27,288 bases of DNA from positions 1-27,288 of the forward strand of contig JAKISE010000037.1 of the NCBI GenBank assembly GCA_021648745.1, given 5' to 3'. The stretch comes from Cyclobacteriaceae bacterium (GTDB lineage: Bacteria > Bacteroidota > Bacteroidia > Cytophagales > Cyclobacteriaceae). Positions within the stretch are counted from its first letter, which is position 1, and every line of letters starts with the position of its first letter. The position numbers and the translations under genes are program-made. Of the stretch, positions 1-8,429 are shown piece by piece. The notes beneath the pieces were generated by a model. It made no database searches, was not told where the DNA came from, and saw only the letters and a list, made by a program, of their open reading frames with translations.

Positions 1-1
1 G

Positions 2-127
2 CTTTAACCAAACTTCCCTAAACCTCCTTATATTTTCTTGAATTAACCCGTTAGTCCTACAAAAATCTAAGTTGTTTATGAAAGTTTCGATTAAAGCTGA
101 CAGCATTCCTTATCCCGAACTCAGGTT
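2..127 (+). repeat. Left copy of a 126-base terminal inverted repeat (IS end fragment)
   Basis: This segment aligns without gaps to the reverse complement of 27163-27288, with about 22 mismatches by hand count (about 83% identity). It contains an ATG at 78 that opens a 23-codon frame to a TAG at 147-149 (MKVSIKADSIPYPELRLL...). Differences between the copies inside this frame are mostly silent or conservative (Val/Phe, Ile/Leu, two silent Ser codons), which suggests coding descent. In the right copy the same frame runs into an IS1595-like transposase remnant, so this is probably the 5' end of a related insertion sequence. Bases 128-240 show no recognisable continuation. Confidence 0.6.
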
Positions 128-240
128 GTTAGTAGGCAACATAAAATAGTCAAGTGATCTCCATGGGTCTTTTCTTTGGTTTGTTAAACGCCCTACAATT
201 GATTTGGGTAAAGGCTTAAAAATACAAAAGATTGATTTTC

Positions 241-735
241 TTAAAGCTCTTCAAGGTTTATTTTAATACCAACCACCTCAGTAACGCCATCAACTGTTCG
301 AGTGGAAACCTTGATGGTACCTTTTCCATTATCAAACCTGCATTTGTACTGAACCTGAAACCAGTCTGCTCCATTTCCTTCTCCCTCGTATTCGTAATGA
401 GAATAGGCATACGTTCCAATATTGCCAGTTGCGGACTTTAGTTTATTAAAGGTTTGTTCTATCTCTTCAACTGTAGTTTGAGATTTAGCAAAATCACCAA
501 AAACATTAAATAACCCTTCCCAATTAGAACGGTTAAAATCCGTTTTAACTTTATACACTATTTTATTCAGAATATCTTTTGATACATCAGATGGTAATTC
601 TTTCAGCTCTATTTGATTTGTGCTGTCAGAACCATTACTAGATATTTTAGCAATAAAAGGCTGTGCTATATTAATTACTGCTAGTACTAGCAGAATTATT
701 ATAGCAACTTCAATTCTTTTTAATCTATTTTCCAT
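241..735 (-). CDS. Membrane-anchored hypothetical protein
   Basis: This 164-residue protein has a short basic N-terminus (MENRLKRIE), one hydrophobic segment at about residues 9-30 that should act as a signal anchor, and a soluble part outside the membrane. Residues about 60-160 alternate helix-like and strand-like stretches (SNWEGLFNVF, then ADWFQVQYKCRF and GTIKVSTRT). This recalls small NTF2-like secreted domains such as DUF3887/DUF4019, but the assignment is weak. It lies 48 bases downstream of the TPR gene on the same strand and may share its transcript. The annotated ATG is the only start that keeps the membrane segment. I do not recognise a function. Confidence 0.75.
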   Translation of the reverse strand: MENRLKRIEVAIIILLVLAVINIAQPFIAKISSNGSDSTNQIELKELPSDVSKDILNKIVYKVKTDFNRSNWEGLFNVFGDFAKSQTTVEEIEQTFNKLKSATGNIGTYAYSHYEYEGEGNGADWFQVQYKCRFDNGKGTIKVSTRTVDGVTEVVGIKINLEEL

Positions 736-783
736 ATTTGCGTTTACACCTAATAGAGTCTAGATAATTGCCAAAAAATGGAA

Positions 784-2628
784 TTAACTCGATGGCTCGA
801 AATCACCCCTTAAAATCCTGAATTGCTTCCGCGCTTCTGCTACATATATGCTTCCAGGATATTCTTTGAGCAACCTTACGTATAGTTCTTGGGCTTTATC
901 CGGCTGTTGCAGATAGTTTTGGAAAATATCAGCTTGTAAAAACAGGGCTTTGTCTGCTAAAACACCTACTGGAAACTTCGTTACAATTTGACCATAGCTA
1001 TTGGCAGCCTCCATAAAACTCCCGTTCTTTTTGAGCTCTGTTGCCTTTAACAAAATGAAATTATCTTCTATGCTTTGCCCTTTAAAATAATTAATAACAG
1101 TATCAATGTTGGCTAGCACTTCCTCATTTTTATGTTGGTATAAAAGCAATTCAATAGAAGCATAGGTTTTAAGTGCTTGATGCGTACTATCGAATACTGT
1201 GTTTTCTTTTATAAAAATGCTGAGATCCAAGGCATCGTTCGCAATTTCTCTACTAGTTGCCAATTTTAAAATATCTAAAATAGCTTGGGCTAATTCAAAC
1301 TCACCTTGGTAATACGCCAACTTTGCTCTCTTCAATTTTGCTCTATAGCCAATAGGTGTTTCCTTCATGGTTTTATCTACTTGGGCATATAATAATGTTG
1401 ATTCCCAAGGTTCTTCATTTAGCAAATAGATATCTGCCAACGTTAATTTGGCTTCGGATTTTAGCTGAGAATTAACACGAGGATTCTCAATTAGTTTTTG
1501 CAATGATTGAATTGCTTCGGATTTTTCGTTAAGGTAATAACCCTGTACCAAAGCCATTTGCAAATTAGCCTTATATGCCAATGGGTTTGTAGGATATTGG
1601 GTTATAAATTTTATATACAGTTCCGTTAGTTGTAATAATGATTCTTTGCTTACAGGATACGTGCTTTTAACTTCTTCTTCTTTAGTACTAATTTGCCAAA
1701 GCTCAGCTTGAACAGAAATATTACTGCCTGCATAAGTCTGAACTAAATAGCCAAACACTTTATCCGCTGTTTTATAGTCTTTATTAGACAAAGCCATTTT
1801 ACCAATGTCCATAAGGGCCACTCCTCCTTGCGACATTCTTCTATCCAAAGCGCGAGCTTGAATAAAGGCGCTGGTAAAATTCTTTGTTTGCAAATTAGCC
1901 CAGATTAAAAGCTCCGTATAAACAGTGTTGCCTGGTTCTTCTTGAATTTTTTTAAATAAGAAAGATTCTAAATTTTCAATATCCTCAGGTTTAGTTAATG
2001 TTACTTGCAACGAATTTTTTACATACCTAAGGTTTCCTTTATTTACATTAGCAAAAATGATGTACTGTTCAACCATGTCTTGCTTCTTATTCATATACCT
2101 ATAAATATTAGCAAGGTCTAGAGCAAACAATGTTTCATCCCCTGACTTTTTTCGAGCAAGCAAAAGCAAGCTTACAGCCTGTTCTCGCTCACCTATTTGT
2201 AAAAAATATTGAGCCGCCCTACGAGAATAATAAGGGTCATCGGAAAACTCGTTTCTGATAGCCGTATAATATTGATTAGCTTTTTCTTCCCCTTGTCTGC
2301 TAGATAGGCGTGCATTTTCAGCTAAAACCAATTTGCCCTTATCAATTTTATAGTTTGGGTTTCTTGGATAGCTCTTTATAATCTTATTAATATATTTATT
2401 CGCCTTTTGAAACTCCTCTAATTGAATTAGCAGTGTAAAATATGGGTTATGAATTAATTGCCAATTAGCCGAATTCTTTGCTAATTTAGAATATACATCT
2501 AATGCTTTTTCCAAATCGCCTTGTGCATAATATTGTTGGGCCAAATCAATACTAACTGATTGTGCAAAAGTTGCACCTCCAGCATATACCAAGAGTAATA
2601 TAATATTTAGTTTTACTGCCTTTAACAT
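784..2628 (-). CDS. Secreted tetratricopeptide-repeat protein
   Basis: The 614-residue protein begins with a signal peptide (residues 1-22, ending GGATFAQ) followed by TPR-like helical repeats over nearly its whole length. Examples are residues 28-60 (AQQYYAQGDLEKALDVYSKL) and the C-terminal copies (ADKALFLQADIFQN, KAQELYVRLLKEYPGS). No enzymatic domain is visible. Such proteins are usually periplasmic or outer-membrane scaffolds in Bacteroidota; the partner is unknown. It is transcribed away from the proposed replication origin, and its upstream region is that origin (2641-3057), so promoter and origin may overlap. The ATG at 2628 is the start that includes the signal peptide. Confidence 0.88.
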   Translation of the reverse strand: MLKAVKLNIILLLVYAGGATFAQSVSIDLAQQYYAQGDLEKALDVYSKLAKNSANWQLIHNPYFTLLIQLEEFQKANKYINKIIKSYPRNPNYKIDKGKLVLAENARLSSRQGEEKANQYYTAIRNEFSDDPYYSRRAAQYFLQIGEREQAVSLLLLARKKSGDETLFALDLANIYRYMNKKQDMVEQYIIFANVNKGNLRYVKNSLQVTLTKPEDIENLESFLFKKIQEEPGNTVYTELLIWANLQTKNFTSAFIQARALDRRMSQGGVALMDIGKMALSNKDYKTADKVFGYLVQTYAGSNISVQAELWQISTKEEEVKSTYPVSKESLLQLTELYIKFITQYPTNPLAYKANLQMALVQGYYLNEKSEAIQSLQKLIENPRVNSQLKSEAKLTLADIYLLNEEPWESTLLYAQVDKTMKETPIGYRAKLKRAKLAYYQGEFELAQAILDILKLATSREIANDALDLSIFIKENTVFDSTHQALKTYASIELLLYQHKNEEVLANIDTVINYFKGQSIEDNFILLKATELKKNGSFMEAANSYGQIVTKFPVGVLADKALFLQADIFQNYLQQPDKAQELYVRLLKEYPGSIYVAEARKQFRILRGDFEPSS

Positions 2629-2640
2629 TATTTTCTAATA

Positions 2641-3057
2641 CGCAATTTAATTAGGTTAGTTATTTACTTATCCACGTTTTTACTCTACTATATAATTATT
2701 ATATATATATATAAATATCTATTATTAATTATTAGCTCTGTGGATTTGTGTATAAGTTTTTATTGAAACATTTGATTATTAAAATTGTTTATAAATATTT
2801 ACTTTTTTGTGGATTACTCATTGTATTGCATGATTTAAATTATTGTGAATCAATGGTTTAAATTTATCCATATTTTATACACTTTTCTAATTGTTGAAAA
2901 CTTTTAATCCAATAGCTGTTTATTATTTCTTGATAACTATGACTTTATAAATGTTTATTACCGCCAACATGTCTATTGTTAGAGTTAATAAGAAATTTTG
3001 AAACTTAGTGTTTATAACTATTCACTTGTTAACAGGGAGTTTATCACTTATCAACAG
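2641..3057. other. oriC: Putative chromosomal replication origin (oriC)
   Basis: This 417-base gene-free, very AT-rich stretch holds many 9-mers close to the DnaA box TTATNCACA. They are TTATCCACG at 2668-2676 (+), TTATACACA at 2747-2755 (-), TAATCCACA at 2808-2816 (-), TTATCCATA at 2864-2872 (+), TTATACACT at 2875-2883 (+) and TTATCAACA at 3048-3056 (+). Weaker ones lie at 2739-2747, 2786-2794 and 3009-3017. A TA-rich tract at 2688-2734 could be the unwinding element. Strand skew flips across it (sampled lines: about 62 G to 86 C on the left, 89 G to 50 C on the right), although both neighbouring genes are on the minus strand. mnmG (gidA), an origin neighbour in many bacteria, and two parS-like sites lie within 5 kb. 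Function is inferred. Confidence 0.68.
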
Positions 3058-4794
3058 CTAAAATGTAAGATCTAAACTTATTTCCCAGTTCGCTCTGATG
3101 GTTGTTTTTTTATTTCCTTCCTCGTTTTTATAGATAAGAATTGGTTCGGGTAGTTGGTTAAGTAAAATATTACCTGCATCCCATTTTCCATTCTTATTGC
3201 TATCTATAAGTATTCTAATGCGGTAGTCACCTGGAGATACGTGTCTGAATTTATACTTAGTAGTTTGAGTAATTTCTTTTACTACATCAAAGTTATTGTC
3301 AATTAGTTGGATAATATAATGCGTATGTTCTGTTGAAATATTTCCCTTAAGCACCCCAAAGTTTTTGGCATACTTGGGTGTTAGTTTATTTTCAATTTGT
3401 TCTGATGAGTCGGATTCGATAGACAGAAAACTTGCAAAAGGGAGGCGCAAGGAGTAGCTTAAGTTTGTACTACTTCCAGTTTCTATTTTTAAATTAACGT
3501 TCCCTTTTTTCTCTATATTAGTTGAAATCCTTTCTCCTCTCGAACTACCAGAAGTCGATTTGTTTACATCGTTTGTTTGTATGGAGTCTAAATATGCTTG
3601 AGGAAGAACGTTTACAAATTTGAATTCTGTTGCGTTTTTGTTAGTGGTTATGTTCCAGGTGGAGTCAAATAGAATGGTAGAAAGGGTGTCAACTTTAATA
3701 GATATGCTGTCGGCAGATAAAAAGTAACTTGGTTTAGATGTGTTTATTATAAAACTTATAGATCTTCTTTCAGGAAACAGTTCTAGTTCATTAAGCTTAA
3801 CATTATACTTGTCATATTTTCGTTCACTAGGTGGAAACTTTAGATAGAAACTGTCTGTGGTTTGGATATATAGTGAATCCTCGATAGCAATATTGACCAA
3901 TAAACTATCCTTTATTGAAAAAGTATTATATATTTTAATTTCTTTATGATCCTTATCTAAGGTATACCAAATTGTGCTATCGTTTGAAGCATTAAGGGCT
4001 ATATTGGTGAGGTATTTATTTGTAATGGCAATAAAATATTGTCCACTATTTCTGGTACGCTTAAGTTGCAAGCTATCTATGTTTAATGATTGTAGCTTTA
4101 AGGTATCTGCTGTAATAGTAGAATCTAGTTTTATACTGTTGTTAGTAAATGCATATGGCTCTCGACTTGATTCGCACATTAAATTATTATTACTATCCCC
4201 AAAGGCATTGATAATATACTCAGCAGATTTTAGATTTCTAAAAATGTAATTTCCCTGTTCATCTGTTTGTGCTAAGTAGTATGGCGGGCTATTAAAAAGG
4301 TTGAGTGTATCATCGGCTTTATATAAACCAACTACCAAGTTTTCAATTGGGTTTTCAGTAAAGAGGTCGTTAATGTTTCCGTTTATCTGAAGTGTATCTA
4401 GTATCGGGCCGGTACTAAATGCGAGTATTAAATCAACAGCTGGGTTGGCTTCTGTAATGTCAACAATAGAATTTCTAAAGTTAAAGGTATAAGTGGTTGC
4501 TGAATCTAGAGGTTCTTCTAGTTCTATAATAACCGTGTTTTTCTTGATACTATATTCGTAGTCAAAATCGATTCTTGGTGTTATAAGTAGTTCTTTTTTT
4601 ATATTTTTAGTTACTACCAGCTCATCAAAAAGTAAAGTGATTTCAGTGGTTCTTACATTGATGTTACCATCTTTAGGAATGGACCCCATGAGTTTGGGAG
4701 GGTCTTCATCTTTAGGACCACCAGTAGGTGGAACTCGGTTAGCACAAGCACCCCAAATAGCGATAATGAATACGGAAATGAATAACCTATACAT
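3058..4794 (-). CDS. Ig-like (SbsA/Big_5-type) domain lipoprotein
   Basis: Starting at the ATG at 4794 gives MYRLFISVFIIAIWGAC, a lipoprotein signal with the lipid Cys at residue 17; an ATG 18 bases upstream is possible but adds a non-signal prefix. Next comes VPPTGGPKDEDPP and a Big_5-type Ig-like domain at about residues 30-125, then a carboxypeptidase-regulatory or SdrD-like beta domain (TDEQGNYIFRNLKSAEY) and a long beta-rich middle. The C-terminal beta segment includes an acidic loop (DSNKNGKWD) like those that bind calcium. The protein is probably anchored in the outer membrane or periplasm; its role is unknown. The start overlaps the methyltransferase stop by 8 bases (ATGTATAG), indicating coupled translation. 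Its stop codon lies one base from the last DnaA-like box of the origin. Confidence 0.85.
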   Translation of the reverse strand: MYRLFISVFIIAIWGACANRVPPTGGPKDEDPPKLMGSIPKDGNINVRTTEITLLFDELVVTKNIKKELLITPRIDFDYEYSIKKNTVIIELEEPLDSATTYTFNFRNSIVDITEANPAVDLILAFSTGPILDTLQINGNINDLFTENPIENLVVGLYKADDTLNLFNSPPYYLAQTDEQGNYIFRNLKSAEYIINAFGDSNNNLMCESSREPYAFTNNSIKLDSTITADTLKLQSLNIDSLQLKRTRNSGQYFIAITNKYLTNIALNASNDSTIWYTLDKDHKEIKIYNTFSIKDSLLVNIAIEDSLYIQTTDSFYLKFPPSERKYDKYNVKLNELELFPERRSISFIINTSKPSYFLSADSISIKVDTLSTILFDSTWNITTNKNATEFKFVNVLPQAYLDSIQTNDVNKSTSGSSRGERISTNIEKKGNVNLKIETGSSTNLSYSLRLPFASFLSIESDSSEQIENKLTPKYAKNFGVLKGNISTEHTHYIIQLIDNNFDVVKEITQTTKYKFRHVSPGDYRIRILIDSNKNGKWDAGNILLNQLPEPILIYKNEEGNKKTTIRANWEISLDLTF

Positions 4795-5668
4795 TATTGT
4801 GGGTAAGTACATAAATTAAGCTGGAATAATTCATTGATTTATTGGCATAACTATTTGATTTTAAACCGTTTAAAAATGAATTTATGGGTTTAGTAGATTT
4901 AGATTTATACTTATTACTGAGTAGGCTTACGTAAAAGGAGTCTAGTTTCATAGGATGAATGGATTCTAAGCTAAAACTATGCCTATTTGCTAAATCTGTT
5001 AAAGTATTTTTTGTAAAATGGTATAAATGCCGAGGTACATCATATGCTGCCCAGTGCTCCTTAAATAATTGAGCATCATAAGATTCAGGATTAGGAACTG
5101 CTATGATTAACCTTCCATTTTTGGCAAGATGCTCTTTGAGCCAATCCATGACTTCATTTAAATTAGGTATATGTTCCAACACATGCCAAAGTGTAATTAC
5201 ATCAAACTTCTTTTCTATGTCAGAAGTGCTAGATGAAATCACATCACCAACTTCGTTTATGGCTATAGTTCTAGCATTTTGGTCTGGTTCAAAACCGTTT
5301 ACATCTAGCCCTTTCTGCCTACAGTGATTAAGAAAATGTCCGGTACCACAACCATAATCTAAAACACTTTTAGGTTTGGATTTAGCTACTAGGTTATATT
5401 TCCATTTAAGTGTTTGGGTTCGTGCTAATTTATAAATTAGATTGGTGGGATTATTACTCTTATTAGTATGTGAAATGTAGTCATCAGATTTATAATAAGC
5501 ACCTAATGAATCTACGTTTGGCCGAGGGTTGGTATATAAAAAAGAGCAGTTACTACAAGCAATAATATCAAACTCTTCTTGTGAAACCGTATAGTCTTTT
5601 ACCGTTTTATGCAATTCGCTTTTATCTGAATTACAAACAGGGCAATGGGTTAATTTTTCTAAGGCCAT
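4787..5668 (-). CDS. Class I SAM-dependent methyltransferase with N-terminal zinc ribbon
   Basis: The 293-residue protein opens with a Cys4 zinc-ribbon-like pair (CPVC at 9-12, CSNC at 38-41). The Rossmann-fold methyltransferase domain follows: motif I SVLDYGCGTGHF (101-112), an acidic residue after strand 2 (GFEPD), and the post-I segment FDVITLWHVLEHI. This matches Methyltransf_23-type enzymes; the substrate cannot be read from sequence, and similar proteins act on cell-surface sugars, small molecules or RNA. Its ATG overlaps the mnmG stop as TAATG, so the two are probably translated together. That coupling is suggestive of a tRNA or surface role but does not prove one. The C-terminus is short and ends without a recognisable extra domain. 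Confidence 0.88.
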   Translation of the reverse strand: MALEKLTHCPVCNSDKSELHKTVKDYTVSQEEFDIIACSNCSFLYTNPRPNVDSLGAYYKSDDYISHTNKSNNPTNLIYKLARTQTLKWKYNLVAKSKPKSVLDYGCGTGHFLNHCRQKGLDVNGFEPDQNARTIAINEVGDVISSSTSDIEKKFDVITLWHVLEHIPNLNEVMDWLKEHLAKNGRLIIAVPNPESYDAQLFKEHWAAYDVPRHLYHFTKNTLTDLANRHSFSLESIHPMKLDSFYVSLLSNKYKSKSTKPINSFLNGLKSNSYANKSMNYSSLIYVLTHNNV

Positions 5669-7530
5669 TATCTACTTAAATATACAAGTAGTACAGAAAT
5701 ATCGGCAGGTGTTACGCCACTAATTCTGCTTGCTTGTCCTAATGTTTTAGGTTGAATTTTAAAAAGCTTTTCTCTCGATTCTGCTGATAAAGCAGAGATG
5801 GTATTAAAGTCAAAACCATCAGGTATTTTTTTCAGGTCCATGGTTTCTAATTTGCCAGCCAACTGAGACTCCTTTTCTATATACGAAGCATACTTAATTT
5901 TTATCTCAGCTTGTTCTAAAATATCTTCTGAATATGAGTTTAGTTGATCATCGAATGGCTCCACTAAAGTTCGGATTTCAGCTATACCGAGCTCTGGTCG
6001 TTTCAATAGTTTTTCTAAAGTAGAGCCTTCTTTTAATTGGGCGCTCCCTATTTTTTCCAGCAGCTTATTTACTTGGGAGGGCTTTACTTTGGTTGAAACT
6101 ATAAGTGCTTCTAACGCTTCTACTTCTTTTATTTTTGTTGTTACCTTATCTAAACTTTCTTTGGTTGCCAACCCTAAACCAAACCCTTTTTTGGTAAGTC
6201 GAATGTCAGCATTATCTTGCCTTAATAGAATCCTAAACTCAGCTCTGGAAGTAAACATCCGATAAGGTTCGTCTGTTCCTTTATTAATAAGGTCATCTAT
6301 TAAAACCCCAATGTACGCTTCCGATCTTGATAGCACAAAAGGCTCTAACCCATTGATTTTATTATGTGCATTTATGCCGGCCATCATCCCTTGTCCGGCA
6401 GCCTCTTCATAACCTGTGGTTCCGTTTATTTGTCCGGCAAAATAGAGGTTGCTGATTAATTTGGTTTCTAAGGTAAGGTTAAGTTGGGTTGGTGGAAAAT
6501 AATCGTATTCAATGGCATAGCCAGGCCTAAACATTTTTACGTTTTCAAACCCTTTAATTTCCTTTAGTGCTTTGAGTTGAATTTCTTCAGGTAATGAAGT
6601 AGAGAACCCATTTACATATACTTCTACGGTGTTCCAACCTTCGGGCTCTACAAATATTTGATGCCGATCCTTGTCTGCGAATCGATTTATTTTATCTTCA
6701 ATAGAAGGGCAATATCTTGGGCCAATTCCTTGTATTCTTCCTGCAAACATGGGCGATTGTTCAAACCCTGTTTCTAATATTTTATGAACTTTTGTATTGG
6801 TATAAGTGATATAGCAACTTCTTTGTTTGGCTAAGGGTTTGGTATTTGAATAAGAAAACCTGCTAGGTTTTTCATCACCTGCTTGTTCCTCCATTAAGCT
6901 ATAATTAAGCGAACGGCCATCTACTCTTGGAGGCGTACCTGTTTTCATTCTGCCAGACTCAAACCCAAGCTCCACTAATTGCTCGGTTAATCCTGTGGCT
7001 GAATGCTCTGCTGTTCTGCCACCACCAAACTGTTTTTCACCAATATGAATAATACCGTTTAAGAAAGTGCCGTTTGTAAGCACCACAGTTTTACTTTTTA
7101 TGGTATGCCCCATTCCTGTTTTTACACCAATAACCCTACCCTCTTCTACAATAACTTCCTTTACCATTTCTTGCCAGAAATCAAGGTTATCTATTTTCTC
7201 TAAAGCAAGTCTCCATTCTTGAGCAAAAAGCACGCGATCGTTTTGGGTGCGGGGGCTCCACATAGCAGGGCCTTTAGACTTGTTTAGCATACGAAACTGT
7301 ATCATCGATTTGTCTGAAATAATTCCAGACAAACCTCCAAGCGCATCAATCTCCCTTACAATTTGCCCTTTGGCCACACCGCCCATTGCTGGGTTGCAAC
7401 TCATTTGTGCAATGGTTGCCATATTCATGGTTACTAGCAAAACACTTGAGCCCATATTGGCAGCAGCGGCTGCTGCTTCACAACCTGCGTGCCCGGCACC
7501 AACTACAATTACATCGTATTGTTTAAACAT
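5668..7530 (-). CDS. mnmG: tRNA uridine-5-carboxymethylaminomethyl modification enzyme MnmG (GidA)
   Basis: The 620-residue protein is of normal family length. It has the N-terminal FAD-binding motif VVGAGHAGCEAA (residues 10-21), the MnmG signature SCNPAMGG (44-51), the segment GIGPRYCPSIEDKINRF near 270, and AGQINGTTGYEEAAGQG near 370, followed by the helical C-terminal tRNA-binding domain. With MnmE it installs the (carboxymethyl)aminomethyl group at U34 of certain tRNAs, using FAD and 5,10-methylenetetrahydrofolate; mnmE is not in the window. The ATG lies 10 bases from a parS-like palindrome, and the stop overlaps the next gene (TAATG). Its position near the proposed oriC matches the classical gidA neighbourhood of many bacteria. 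Confidence 0.98.
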   Translation of the reverse strand: MFKQYDVIVVGAGHAGCEAAAAAANMGSSVLLVTMNMATIAQMSCNPAMGGVAKGQIVREIDALGGLSGIISDKSMIQFRMLNKSKGPAMWSPRTQNDRVLFAQEWRLALEKIDNLDFWQEMVKEVIVEEGRVIGVKTGMGHTIKSKTVVLTNGTFLNGIIHIGEKQFGGGRTAEHSATGLTEQLVELGFESGRMKTGTPPRVDGRSLNYSLMEEQAGDEKPSRFSYSNTKPLAKQRSCYITYTNTKVHKILETGFEQSPMFAGRIQGIGPRYCPSIEDKINRFADKDRHQIFVEPEGWNTVEVYVNGFSTSLPEEIQLKALKEIKGFENVKMFRPGYAIEYDYFPPTQLNLTLETKLISNLYFAGQINGTTGYEEAAGQGMMAGINAHNKINGLEPFVLSRSEAYIGVLIDDLINKGTDEPYRMFTSRAEFRILLRQDNADIRLTKKGFGLGLATKESLDKVTTKIKEVEALEALIVSTKVKPSQVNKLLEKIGSAQLKEGSTLEKLLKRPELGIAEIRTLVEPFDDQLNSYSEDILEQAEIKIKYASYIEKESQLAGKLETMDLKKIPDGFDFNTISALSAESREKLFKIQPKTLGQASRISGVTPADISVLLVYLSR

Positions 7531-7539
7531 AATAAAAAA

Positions 7540-7555
7540 TGTTCCACGTGAAACA
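7540..7555. promoter_or_regulatory. parS: parS-like ParB-binding site 1
   Basis: The 16-mer TGTTCCACGTGAAACA differs at one position from the widespread chromosomal parS consensus TGTTTCACGTGAAACA and keeps the CACGTG core. It sits 10 bases upstream of the mnmG start, in the gap after the DUF4349 gene. ParB would load here to organise and segregate the origin region; neither parA nor parB is in the window. Function is inferred from the motif. Confidence 0.8.
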
Positions 7556-7565
7556 TTTGGGTTAG

Positions 7566-7581
7566 TGTTCCACGTGGAACG
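7566..7581. promoter_or_regulatory. parS: parS-like ParB-binding site 2
   Basis: TGTTCCACGTGGAACG is a near-perfect palindrome (GTTCCACGTGGAAC, 14 bases) around the same CACGTG core. Its centre is 26 bp from site 1. Only the last base departs from the symmetrical parS form. The pair fills most of the 64-base gap between the DUF4349 gene and mnmG. Confidence 0.8.
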
Positions 7582-7594
7582 TTATATATATATT

Positions 7595-8416
7595 CTATTT
7601 CTTTTGAAGCTTCTTTCTTCTAACCCGCTTGAAGCCAATTATTGCAAGACCAAGCAGTATAATAAAAGGCCACGCTTGAACAGTTATTACTAAAAAGTTA
7701 ATAAACTCTTTCCATCCATGACTTGTGGCGTGTATAACTCTTGACCAAAACCCTTCTTCTGTAAAACCACTTGGGAGTATTTCGTAAAGGTTTAGATGGA
7801 TTGTGCTATATGAAACTTGCTGGCTTAAGTACTTAAAACCTCCTTCGGCAGTTTCAATTTCATTTCTTATTTCGTTTAGGCTTCGCTCAATTTCCAGAAT
7901 ATCTTTTACCGATTTGGCTTTGTTTAAGAGCTCTACATATTTTGCTTCTAATAACTTCTTGTTTTTAATGCGTGTTTTTAGATCATAATATTGATTGGTT
8001 ACATCTTCTATATGAGAAGCTTTACTGTCAACCCTTTTAGAAATTTGAGTTAGCAGAGTAAATAAACTATCGTAACTAGGTGATGCAACCCGAATAGAGA
8101 TGTCAAAATCTATTTGATAATCTGAATTGGTTTCATTTTCTGAATCGATATATGAATCAAATTTTGAAAGAAGCACCTTCACTTGTTGGTAATCTTTAGC
8201 CACATTTTCAGATTGAAAACGAATGCTACCTGTTTTAATAACCTGTCTGGCAATATGTGAGTTTGCGTTTTGTTGTGTTGGAGAAAGGTCTGCATCTATA
8301 GAAGCACTCATTTCTCTCATTGCTATTGCACCGCTTGCATACATATCCATTTCAGGAGATGAGTTTCCACAAGCCAATAATAGAAATGATACTAAGCTGA
8401 TTATTAATAATTTCAT
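7595..8416 (-). CDS. DUF4349 domain lipoprotein
   Basis: The 273-residue protein has a lipoprotein signal (MKLLIISLVSFLLLAC, lipid Cys 16). The DUF4349 pattern is clear: an early strand segment IKTGSIRFQSENVAKDY, the region ISIRVASPSYDSLFTLL, then a long helical hairpin with EDVTNQYYDLKTRIKNKK and DILEIERSLNEIRNEIE. It ends with one transmembrane helix at about residues 240-260 and a basic tail (KRVRRKKLQKK). It should be anchored at both ends in the envelope. The biochemical function of the family is not known. It lies between ybeY and the parS pair in a same-strand gene cluster. There is no Shine-Dalgarno sequence, as is usual in this phylum. Confidence 0.9.
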   Translation of the reverse strand: MKLLIISLVSFLLLACGNSSPEMDMYASGAIAMREMSASIDADLSPTQQNANSHIARQVIKTGSIRFQSENVAKDYQQVKVLLSKFDSYIDSENETNSDYQIDFDISIRVASPSYDSLFTLLTQISKRVDSKASHIEDVTNQYYDLKTRIKNKKLLEAKYVELLNKAKSVKDILEIERSLNEIRNEIETAEGGFKYLSQQVSYSTIHLNLYEILPSGFTEEGFWSRVIHATSHGWKEFINFLVITVQAWPFIILLGLAIIGFKRVRRKKLQKK

Positions 8417-8429
8417 AAGGTTGGATTAT

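Noticed and set aside
7247..7693. 148-codon plus-strand open frame across the parS region
   Set aside because: Antisense to mnmG and the DUF4349 gene; composition is that of a shadow frame.
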